DNA of 16,133 nt. Origin: Betaproteobacteria bacterium (GTDB taxonomy: Bacteria; Pseudomonadota; Gammaproteobacteria; Burkholderiales; Burkholderiaceae_C). The translations under genes and the position numbers were made by a program. Positions within the stretch are counted from its first letter, which is position 1. Each line of letters starts with the position of its first letter. Below the pieces are notes generated by a model. It was given only the letters and a program-made list of their open reading frames with translations. It searched no databases and was not told the DNA's origin. Positions 7,596 to 13,828 of this stretch are shown here, one piece after another. Location of the stretch: contig RFSP01000014.1 of the NCBI GenBank assembly GCA_009923895.1, forward strand, positions 1 through 16,133, written 5' to 3'.

Positions 7596-8576
7596 ATGCA
7601 TCCCGCCCGCGCGACCCGTCACCTCCAGGCTCACCGATATCACGCCCTGACCCCAGGACCCCGCCTCCTCGTGACGGGCGCGGTTCATGGCAATGAAACC
7701 TGCGGGACCCGAGCCATCGAGCGCGTGGTGTCCGAGCTCAGCCGAGGGGACTATGAGATTGTCAAAGGGCAGGTCACTTTTGTCCCCGTGTGCAATCCCT
7801 TGGCCTATGCTGAAAAGCGCCGAGCGGGCGACCGAAACCTCAACCGCCGCCTGCAGCCCACCCCCACTCCCAAAGATTACGAAGACCACATTGCCAATGT
7901 GTTGTGCCCGCTGCTCAGAGAGCACGAGGTGCTGCTGGACCTGCACTCCTTTCGTGGTCAGGGACAGGCGTTCATCTTGCGAGGCCCTGATGACAACCAA
8001 GGGACTCTGGAGCCCTTTGCGCACGCGCAGGCAGAAGCGCGTTTGGCGGCCCACTTGGGGCCTCGCCGGGTGGTGGATGGTTGGATGAGTGCCTACGCTT
8101 CGGGCATCGAGGCCCGCAGGGCCCGTGCGGCCGCTGGCGATGCGGCCGCCGCCGCCGCCATCGAAGACCCCCTGTATGGCGTGGGTACCACCGAATACAT
8201 GCGCTCTCAAGGTGGCTATGCCGTGACGTTGGAGTGCGGTCAACATGAGGACCCCTTGGCCCCCGATGTGGCGTACCGGGCCATACGTCAAACCTTGGCC
8301 CTGTTGGAGCTGGCCGCTCTGCCCCTGGAGCCACCGGCCCCGTCCTTCGAGTGCCTGCAATTGGCCTTCGTGGTCGACCGGCATGCGCCGCAGGACCGTT
8401 TTGTGCGCACCTGGTCGAGCTTTGATCCCTTGGCTGCCGATGAGCTCATTGCCGTGCGTGCTGACGGCACCGAAGTGCGCGCACCCCAGGCGGGCTACAT
8501 CGTGTTTCCAGACGTGGGCGCGCAGCCCGGACACGAGTGGTTTTACTTCGCCCAGCACAGCACGCGGCCCCTGTGA
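7596..8576 (+). CDS. M14-like zinc hydrolase, succinylglutamate desuccinylase/aspartoacylase family
   Basis: The protein has 326 residues. The zinc site is visible as HGNE (H31, E34) and DLHS (H117). The Arg-containing NLNR at 81-84 probably binds the substrate carboxylate, and E213 in TLECGQH is the likely general base. This is the M14/AspA-AstE pattern: family enzymes remove N-acyl groups from amino acids or cut carboxy-terminal and gamma-linked residues from peptides. A beta-rich C-terminal part (about 265-326, ending in VGAQPGHEWFYFAQ) matches the extra domain of AspA-like proteins. A low-complexity stretch RARAAAGDAAAAAAIE (175-190) sits in a loop. There is no signal peptide. It starts 10 nt after the S66 gene, with only a weak Shine-Dalgarno (GAAAG), and is the last gene of the transporter cluster. 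Murein tripeptide amidase MpaA of enterobacteria is also an M14 enzyme, which makes a murein-peptide role possible. The true substrate is unknown. Confidence 0.86.
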   Translation: MHPARATRHLQAHRYHALTPGPRLLVTGAVHGNETCGTRAIERVVSELSRGDYEIVKGQVTFVPVCNPLAYAEKRRAGDRNLNRRLQPTPTPKDYEDHIANVLCPLLREHEVLLDLHSFRGQGQAFILRGPDDNQGTLEPFAHAQAEARLAAHLGPRRVVDGWMSAYASGIEARRARAAAGDAAAAAAIEDPLYGVGTTEYMRSQGGYAVTLECGQHEDPLAPDVAYRAIRQTLALLELAALPLEPPAPSFECLQLAFVVDRHAPQDRFVRTWSSFDPLAADELIAVRADGTEVRAPQAGYIVFPDVGAQPGHEWFYFAQHSTRPL

Positions 8577-8609
8577 GGTGTTGCCCAGACCGACTTCACG
8601 GCCCGGCGC

Positions 8610-8618
8610 TGATAGAAT
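8610..8618 (+). promoter_or_regulatory. Probable trp promoter, extended -10 element
   Basis: TGATAGAAT fits the extended -10 pattern TGnTATAAT (TG at 8610-8611, hexamer TAGAAT at 8613-8618). No good -35 box is found 16-18 nt upstream, as is often the case when the extended TG is present. The start of transcription would be about 8624-8626, immediately before or at the leader peptide ATG. The 35 bases between this site and the preceding stop codon contain no terminator, so some read-through from the transporter cluster is possible. Confidence 0.6.
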
Positions 8619-8625
8619 CTTTTTC

Positions 8626-8718
8626 ATGAATCACTGCCTTGCCCAGCATGCGGGCCCTGCAGGTCGACTTCTCGACCGAGGAGCTTGGCCCTGGCGTCGC
8701 TCATCGACGATCGATTGA
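8626..8718 (+). CDS. trpL: Candidate trp operon leader peptide, 30 aa, with Trp-Pro-Trp
   Basis: This short reading frame (ATG to TGA, 30 codons) lies between the trp promoter and trpE. Its codons 21 and 23 are Trp (TGG CCC TGG, 8686-8694). Two Trp codons within three positions in so short a peptide, placed exactly in the leader of an anthranilate synthase gene, is what a transcription-attenuation leader peptide looks like. There is no Shine-Dalgarno, because the ATG coincides with the predicted transcription start and the mRNA would be leaderless, as described for rhizobial trpL. The stop codon is 93 nt before the trpE start. The rest of the peptide has no recognisable domain. It could be a chance reading frame; conservation of the WPW codons in relatives would decide. 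Confidence 0.6.
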   Translation: MNHCLAQHAGPAGRLLDRGAWPWRRSSTID

Positions 8719-8807
8719 TGCGCGTGCGGGTGTGCTTGTGGGCCACCCGTCCATTCAGCCCCCAGAGGGTTGCCCCGTGTGGATGCAGACCCCAATGTCC
8801 GAGGGAC
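8652..8807 (+). promoter_or_regulatory. trpE leader RNA with mutually exclusive pairings (possible attenuator)
   Basis: Seen directly: a perfect hairpin GGTCGA/TCGACC (8662-8667 with 8672-8677, loop CTTC). The first Trp codon region TGGCCC (8686-8691) is fully complementary to GGGCCA at 8740-8745, and its GGCCC can also pair with GGGCC at 8652-8656. CGGGTG (8727-8732) pairs with CACCCG (8744-8749), which competes with the pairing to the Trp codons. GTCC/GGAC (8797-8800 with 8804-8807) could hide the trpE Shine-Dalgarno GAGGGA. No stem is followed by a run of T, so a classic intrinsic terminator is absent. Control may act on trpE translation or through Rho. The pairings were found by eye, not by folding software. 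Confidence 0.4.
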
Positions 8808-8811
8808 TCCA

Positions 8812-10287
8812 GTGATCACCGAACTTGAATTCAAAAGCCTTGCTGCAGCAGGCTACAACCGCATTCCCCTGATTGCCGAGGCTTTCGCCGATCTCGAAAC
8901 CCCGCTTTCGCTCTACCTCAAACTCGCCGCTCAACAGCCCCGCAGCTTCTTGCTCGAGTCCGTGGTGGGTGGGGAACGGTTTGGCCGGTACTCCTTCATT
9001 GGGCTGCCGGCGCGCACGTTGCTGCGGGCCACCGGATTTCGCACCGAGGTGGTCACCGATCAGCAAGTGGTCGAAACCGACGACGGCAACCCTTTGGACT
9101 TCATTGCCCGTTACCAGTCCCGATTCAAGGTGGCGCTGACACCGGGCTTGCCCCGCTTTTGTGGCGGCCTGGCGGGTTACTTCGGCTACGACGCTGTGCG
9201 CTACATCGAGCCGCGACTGTCCCAGACCTGGAAAACGGGCGGCATCGACACGCCCGATATCTTGCTTTTGCAAACCGAAGAGCTGGCTGTCATCGACAAC
9301 CTCTCCGGGCGGCTCTACCTCATCGTCTATGCCGACCCCGGCCAAAGTGAGGCCTACTTCAAGGCCAAACGCCGGCTGGCCGAACTGACCGACCGGTTGC
9401 AGTTCAGCGTCACCGCGCCGCAGATTCGCCGTGGCCCCTCGTATCCGGTCGAGCGAGAGTTTGACAAGGCCCAGTACCTCCAAGCGGTGGCGGCTTCCAA
9501 GGAGTACATCGCCAACGGCGACATGATGCAGGTGCAAATTGGCCAGCGCCTCAAAAAGCGCTACACCGAGAGCCCGCTGTCGTTGTATCGGGCCTTGCGA
9601 TCTCTCAACCCTTCGCCCTACATGTACTTCTATGACATGGGTGACTTTCAGATCGTGGGCGCCTCTCCCGAAATATTGGTGCGACAAGAGCACACCCCAG
9701 ACGGCGACAAGGTCACCATCCGTCCGCTGGCAGGGACCCGACCGCGAGGGGCCACGCCCGAGCAAGATCGCGCGCTGGAGGCCGAACTCTCGTCCGACCC
9801 CAAAGAGCGTGCCGAACATCTCATGCTCATTGACCTGGCGCGCAATGACATCGGCCGCATCGCCAAGACCGGATCGGTCCGGGTGACGGAAGCTTTCGTG
9901 GTGGAGCGCTACTCCCACGTCATGCACATCGTCAGCAATGTGGAAGGACTGATCAAAGAAGGCATGAGCAGTCTGGATGTGTTGCGCGCGACCTTCCCTG
10001 CAGGCACGCTCACAGGCGCGCCGAAGGTGCGTGCCATGGAGATCATTGACGAGCTGGAGCCCGTCAAACGGGGCATCTACGGCGGGGCTTGCGGCTACCT
10101 CAGCTTTGCGGGCGACATGGATTTGGCCATTGCCATTCGCACCGGCATCGTGCAAGGGCAAACGCTGTATGTGCAGGCGGCCGCTGGCATCGTGGCCGAC
10201 TCCGTGCCAGAGCTGGAATGGAAAGAAACCGAGGCCAAAGCCCGCGCCCTGATCCGTGCTGCCGAGCTTGTCGAGGAGGGCTTCTGA
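8812..10287 (+). CDS. trpE: Anthranilate synthase component I
   Basis: TrpE makes anthranilate from chorismate and ammonia or glutamine, the first committed step of tryptophan synthesis; it works with TrpG. The 491 residues are the normal length. The feedback-inhibition site is intact: LLES at 47-50 and NPSPYM at 266-271, both part of the Trp-binding pocket in known TrpE. Catalytic-domain motifs follow: GASPEILVR, RPLAGTRPRG, HLMLIDLARNDIGR, VVERYSHVMHIVSNVEG, GTLTGAPK (398-405) and AMEIIDELEP. The start is GTG at 8812 with GAGGG at 8801-8805, and it gives the usual N-terminus MITELEFKSLA. An in-frame TTG 42 nt upstream would add residues unlike the family. The gene follows a probable trp promoter and leader peptide. 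Its stop overlaps the ATG of trpG by one base. Confidence 0.97.
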   Translation: MITELEFKSLAAAGYNRIPLIAEAFADLETPLSLYLKLAAQQPRSFLLESVVGGERFGRYSFIGLPARTLLRATGFRTEVVTDQQVVETDDGNPLDFIARYQSRFKVALTPGLPRFCGGLAGYFGYDAVRYIEPRLSQTWKTGGIDTPDILLLQTEELAVIDNLSGRLYLIVYADPGQSEAYFKAKRRLAELTDRLQFSVTAPQIRRGPSYPVEREFDKAQYLQAVAASKEYIANGDMMQVQIGQRLKKRYTESPLSLYRALRSLNPSPYMYFYDMGDFQIVGASPEILVRQEHTPDGDKVTIRPLAGTRPRGATPEQDRALEAELSSDPKERAEHLMLIDLARNDIGRIAKTGSVRVTEAFVVERYSHVMHIVSNVEGLIKEGMSSLDVLRATFPAGTLTGAPKVRAMEIIDELEPVKRGIYGGACGYLSFAGDMDLAIAIRTGIVQGQTLYVQAAAGIVADSVPELEWKETEAKARALIRAAELVEEGF

Positions 10288-10877
10288 TGATCCTCATGAT
10301 CGACAACTACGACAGCTTCACCTACAACCTGGTGCAATATTTCGCTGAGTTGGGCGAAGAGCTTCGTGTCGTGCGCAACGATCAGATCAGCCTGGAGGGC
10401 ATCGCCGAGTTGCGCCCCCAGCACCTGGTGATTTCTCCCGGCCCTTGCTCTCCAGCGGAAGCGGGCATCTGTGTCCAGGCCATCTCCCACTTCATGGGGC
10501 GCTTGCCCATCTTGGGCGTCTGTCTGGGACACCAAGCCATTGGAGCCGCCCTGGGAGGGCACATCGTGCGGGCCCAGACGCAAATGCATGGCAAGGCCAG
10601 TCAGATTCAAACCGACGGTCAGGGCGTCTACGCGGGATTGCCAGAGCGATTTCAGGTCATCCGGTATCACTCGCTGGCCATTGAGCGCGCCACACTGCCC
10701 GCAGTGCTCCAAGTCACCGCCACCAGCGATGATGGCGAAATCATGGGGGTGCGCCACCGGGACTTGGCGGGCACCTCCACACCGCTCGAAGGTGTTCAAT
10801 TCCATCCAGAATCCATCCTCAGCGAGCATGGGCATGCCATGCTCGGCAACTTTCTACGCATGGGGAAAGCCACATGA
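10287..10877 (+). CDS. trpG: Anthranilate synthase component II (glutamine amidotransferase)
   Basis: This class I glutamine amidotransferase of 196 residues supplies ammonia to TrpE. N-terminal MILMIDNYDSFTYNLVQY is diagnostic for TrpG/PabA. The catalytic triad is visible: C79 in GVCLGHQAIG, and H173 and E175 in VQFHPESIL; the oxyanion region is SPGPCSP. The length excludes a fusion partner such as TrpD, so glutamine amidotransferase and phosphoribosyltransferase are separate here. Start and stop are clear: ATG at 10287 shares one base with the trpE stop, and GAGGAGGG (10273-10280) lies 6 nt upstream. The stop overlaps the next gene as ATGA. By homology alone the protein could also serve PabB in folate synthesis, since bacteria often share this subunit. 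Confidence 0.97.
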   Translation: MILMIDNYDSFTYNLVQYFAELGEELRVVRNDQISLEGIAELRPQHLVISPGPCSPAEAGICVQAISHFMGRLPILGVCLGHQAIGAALGGHIVRAQTQMHGKASQIQTDGQGVYAGLPERFQVIRYHSLAIERATLPAVLQVTATSDDGEIMGVRHRDLAGTSTPLEGVQFHPESILSEHGHAMLGNFLRMGKAT

Positions 10878-11911
10878 GCCCTCAAAAAATGATCGATCTT
10901 CGCAGTGACACCGTCACGCAACCGACGGCGGCCATGCGTGCTGCCATGGCCGCCGCCCCAGTGGGCGACGACGTCTTCGGCGACGACCCCACCATCAATG
11001 CACTGCAAGAGCGGGTGGCGGCGCTGCTGGGCAAGGAGGCGGCCCTGTTCATGCCCACCGGCACGCAAAGCAATTTGTGCGGCCTCATGGCCCACTGTGA
11101 GCGCGGCGACGAATTTCTGGTTGGGCAAATGGCCCACACCTACCGGTGGGAAGGCGGTGGTGCTGCCGTTTTGGGCAGCATTCAACCTCAGCCTTTGCCT
11201 CAACAGCCCGACGGGTCGATCGCGCTGGCCGACATCGAGGCCAATATCAAGCCCGACGACGCGCACTTTGCCCGCACACGATTGCTCGCGCTCGAAAACA
11301 CCTGGGGCGGCAAGGTGCTTCCCATGGACTACATCCAAGCGGCCACGGCCCTTGCGCGTTCAAAAGGTTTGTCCTGTCACCTCGACGGCGCCCGACTCTT
11401 CAACGCCGCCGTGGCCCAAGCCAAGCGTGTGGGCTCCAGCCCCCAGGCCCAAGCCCTGGAGATTGCCAAGCACTTCGACTCGGTGTCGATCTGCTTCAGC
11501 AAGGGCTTGGGCACCCCGGTGGGGTCGGCGCTGGTGGGATCCAAAACCTTGATCGCCAAGGCGCATCGCATCCGAAAGATGCTCGGAGGAGGCATGCGCC
11601 AAGTGGGCATCTTGGGCGCGGCTGCGTTGCATGCGCTGGACCATCACGTGGACCGGCTCGATGAAGATCACCGCTTGGCCTTGCGCCTCGCCCAGGGCCT
11701 TCAAGGGCTGCCAGGTGTGAAGGTGGAGATGCCCCAGACCAATTTGGTCTTTGTGGACCTGGAGCCTTCTCGAGCCACCGGTGCGGTTGAGCGTTTGCGG
11801 CAGGCGGGTGTGTTGTGCACGGGGCTGTACCGCCTGAGACTCGTGACCCACCTCGACGTCAATCAAGACGACATCGACCGGGCCATTGAAGCTTTTGCCC
11901 GCGTGGTCTAA
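10874..11911 (+). CDS. ltaE: Low-specificity L-threonine aldolase (PLP enzyme) inside the trp operon
   Basis: Cleaves L-threonine or L-allo-threonine to glycine and acetaldehyde with pyridoxal phosphate. The 345 residues match the family. Visible motifs are IDLRSDTVTQPT at the N-terminus, GDDVFGDDPT, the PLP-ring contact CHLDGARLFNAA (D171) and the Schiff-base lysine K210 in CFSKGLGTPVGSAL, with RIRKMLGGGMRQVG afterwards. The ATG at 10874 overlaps the trpG stop as ATGA; ATG at 10889 (MIDLRSD) is a possible shorter start. Its insertion between trpG and trpD is not part of the canonical trp gene order. It has no known step in tryptophan synthesis, although it could affect glycine or serine supply, and serine is the last co-substrate of tryptophan synthase. 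Codon usage looks like that of its neighbours. Confidence 0.93.
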   Translation: MSPQKMIDLRSDTVTQPTAAMRAAMAAAPVGDDVFGDDPTINALQERVAALLGKEAALFMPTGTQSNLCGLMAHCERGDEFLVGQMAHTYRWEGGGAAVLGSIQPQPLPQQPDGSIALADIEANIKPDDAHFARTRLLALENTWGGKVLPMDYIQAATALARSKGLSCHLDGARLFNAAVAQAKRVGSSPQAQALEIAKHFDSVSICFSKGLGTPVGSALVGSKTLIAKAHRIRKMLGGGMRQVGILGAAALHALDHHVDRLDEDHRLALRLAQGLQGLPGVKVEMPQTNLVFVDLEPSRATGAVERLRQAGVLCTGLYRLRLVTHLDVNQDDIDRAIEAFARVV

Positions 11912-11973
11912 CTCATCGCCCTCTTCAGCCTTCTTCCTCTGACTTCTTTCTCTTATCAGCCGACCGGATTGCC
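11912..11973 (+). other. Pyrimidine-rich spacer upstream of trpD
   Basis: This 62-nt gap is the longest inside the trp operon. It has a strongly pyrimidine-rich stretch (about 11930-11956, mostly T and C) and no convincing Shine-Dalgarno before the trpD ATG. There is no terminator hairpin and no clear promoter. Such a tract could bind ribosomal protein S1 or be an unstructured landing site, which is inference only. Confidence 0.35.
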
Positions 11974-13011
11974 ATGCCCATCACCAACTCCGAAGCCCTG
12001 ACGCGAGTCATTGAACATCGCGAAATTTTCCACGACGAAATGTTGGCGCTCATGCGTCGCATCATGAGCGGTGAGATGTCTGCGGTCATGATCGCAGCGC
12101 TCATGATGGGCTTGCGCGTCAAGAAAGAGACCGTGGGTGAAATTGCAGCCGCCGCCCAAGTCATGCGCGAGTTTGCGACGCCTGTCCCCGTGCACGATCG
12201 CACGCATTTGGTGGACATCGTGGGCACCGGCGGCGATGGCTCCCACACCTTCAACATCTCCACCGCGTCGATGTTTGTGGCGGCTGCTGCGGGCGCCCGC
12301 GTGGCCAAGCATGCCGGGCGCAGCGTGTCCTCCACATCGGGCTCCGCCGACGTCATGGAGGCCCTGGGCGCCAACATGGGCCTCACGCCCGATCAGGTGG
12401 CGGTGTGCCTCGAAGAAACTGGCATCGGCTACATGTTTGCGCCCAACCACCATGCCGCCATGAAGCATGCGGCTCCCGTGCGCAAGGAGCTGGGTGTGCG
12501 CACCTTGTTCAACATCTTGGGGCCCTTGACCAACCCTGCCGGGGCCCCCAATCAGTTGCTGGGTGTCTTTCACCCCGACCTCGTGGGCATCCAGGTGCGC
12601 GTGCTCGAGCGCTTGGGCAGCGAGCATGTCATGGTGGTCTACGGCATGAACGGCATGGATGAAATCTCCTTGTCGGGCGAGACCCTGGTGGGCGAGCTCA
12701 AAGACGGCCATATCAAGGAATACGTCGTGCATCCGAGCGATTTCGGTTTGCCCGTCTACGACTCTCGGGTGCTCAAGGTGTCCAATGCGCAGGAATCGGT
12801 CCGCTGCATCCACCAAGCGCTGTCCAATGAGGAGGGGCCCATTCGCGACGTGGTGCTCCTCAATGCCGGGGCGGCGCTGTACTGTGCGGGTGTGGCGCCC
12901 AGTGTGGCCGAAGGCGTGCGCCGGGCCCGTGAGGCGGTGGCCAGCGGGGCGGCGCGAGCCAAGCTTGACCACTTTGTGAGCGTGTCGCAGCGCCTGGGCT
13001 CTGCCTCCTGA
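11974..13011 (+). CDS. trpD: Anthranilate phosphoribosyltransferase
   Basis: Transfers phosphoribose from PRPP to anthranilate, the second tryptophan-specific step. The 345 residues are usual for a stand-alone TrpD. The helical N-terminal domain (EALTRVIEHREIFHDEMLALMRRIMSGEMS) is followed by the PRPP/Mg site GTGGDGSHTFNIST (84-97), then KHAGRSVSSTSGSADVMEALG and the RKELGVRTLFNILGPLTNPA segment. HHAAMKHA and the late acidic pair DEIS complete the pattern. The chosen ATG gives the standard N-terminus MPITNSEALTR. It lacks a clear ribosome-binding site, so it probably relies on operon coupling or the pyrimidine-rich leader. It is followed 19 nt later by trpC. Confidence 0.97.
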   Translation: MPITNSEALTRVIEHREIFHDEMLALMRRIMSGEMSAVMIAALMMGLRVKKETVGEIAAAAQVMREFATPVPVHDRTHLVDIVGTGGDGSHTFNISTASMFVAAAAGARVAKHAGRSVSSTSGSADVMEALGANMGLTPDQVAVCLEETGIGYMFAPNHHAAMKHAAPVRKELGVRTLFNILGPLTNPAGAPNQLLGVFHPDLVGIQVRVLERLGSEHVMVVYGMNGMDEISLSGETLVGELKDGHIKEYVVHPSDFGLPVYDSRVLKVSNAQESVRCIHQALSNEEGPIRDVVLLNAGAALYCAGVAPSVAEGVRRAREAVASGAARAKLDHFVSVSQRLGSAS

Positions 13012-13030
13012 TTTCTCTTTGCATCAGTCC

Positions 13031-13828
13031 ATGTCCGACATCCTCCAACGCATTGTGGCGGTCAAACATCAAGAGATCGTCCAAGCCCAGGCCCGCCATT
13101 CCTGGGACGAGCTCAAACGTCGCGCGCAAGCGCGCAAAGACTTGCGGGACTTTGAGTCCGCCATGCGCCGCCGCTTGCAAGCCCGACAGCCGGCGGTCAT
13201 TGCCGAAGTCAAGAAGGCCAGCCCCAGCAAGGGTGTCTTGCGTGAGAATTTCGTGCCTGCGCAAATCGCGGCCAGCTATGCACGTCATGGCGCTGCATGC
13301 TTGAGCGTCCTGACCGACGTGCAGTTCTTTCAAGGCTGCGCTGCTTATTTGGAAGAAGCCCGGGCGGCCTGTGAGTTGCCTGTGCTGCGCAAAGACTTCA
13401 TCGTCGACGAATACCAGGTGCTCGAAGCGCGGGCCATGGGGGCGGACTGCATCTTGCTGATCGCCGCCTGCTTGTCCGATTTGCGCATGGCCGAGCTTGA
13501 GGCCTGTGCGCTCGACTTGGGCATGTCGGTCTTGGTGGAGGTGCACGATGGGCCGGAGCTGGAGCGGGCGCTGCGGCTCAAGACCCCGCTGTTGGGCATC
13601 AACAATCGAAATTTGCGCACCTTTGAAGTCTCTTTGGACACCACGCTGGCGCTGTTGTCGCAAGTGCCCGAAGACAAAGTCCTGGTCACGGAAAGCGGCA
13701 TCCTCAGCAAAGACGACGTCTTGCGCATGCGATCCCAAGGCGTGCACGCGTTCTTGGTGGGCGAGGCCTTCATGCGAGCCCCAGACCCCGGGGTCGCCTT
13801 GGCGTCGCTCTTTGCACAAGCCGCATGA
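13031..13828 (+). CDS. trpC: Indole-3-glycerol phosphate synthase
   Basis: Closes the indole ring from carboxyphenylaminodeoxyribulose phosphate, the fourth tryptophan step. A single TIM barrel of 265 residues: it is not fused to TrpF, unlike the E. coli enzyme. Catalytic residues match the family: E59 and K61 in EVKKASPSKG (59-68), K121 in LRKDFIVDEYQV, E170 in LVEVH, N191/N194 in GINNRNLRTFEV and E221 in TESGI. SVLTDVQFFQG and FLVGEAFMRAPDPG (phosphate binding) are also present. The ATG at 13031 gives the typical MSDILQRIV start; an in-frame TTG at 13019 is unlikely. The Shine-Dalgarno is weak. trpF, trpB and trpA are not in the window, in keeping with a split trp pathway in betaproteobacteria. 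The stop overlaps ung as ATGA. Confidence 0.96.
   Translation: MSDILQRIVAVKHQEIVQAQARHSWDELKRRAQARKDLRDFESAMRRRLQARQPAVIAEVKKASPSKGVLRENFVPAQIAASYARHGAACLSVLTDVQFFQGCAAYLEEARAACELPVLRKDFIVDEYQVLEARAMGADCILLIAACLSDLRMAELEACALDLGMSVLVEVHDGPELERALRLKTPLLGINNRNLRTFEVSLDTTLALLSQVPEDKVLVTESGILSKDDVLRMRSQGVHAFLVGEAFMRAPDPGVALASLFAQAA

Noticed and set aside
8755..10161. Long reverse-strand reading frame opposite trpE
   Set aside because: trpE is certain on the forward strand. The reverse translation shows no domain.
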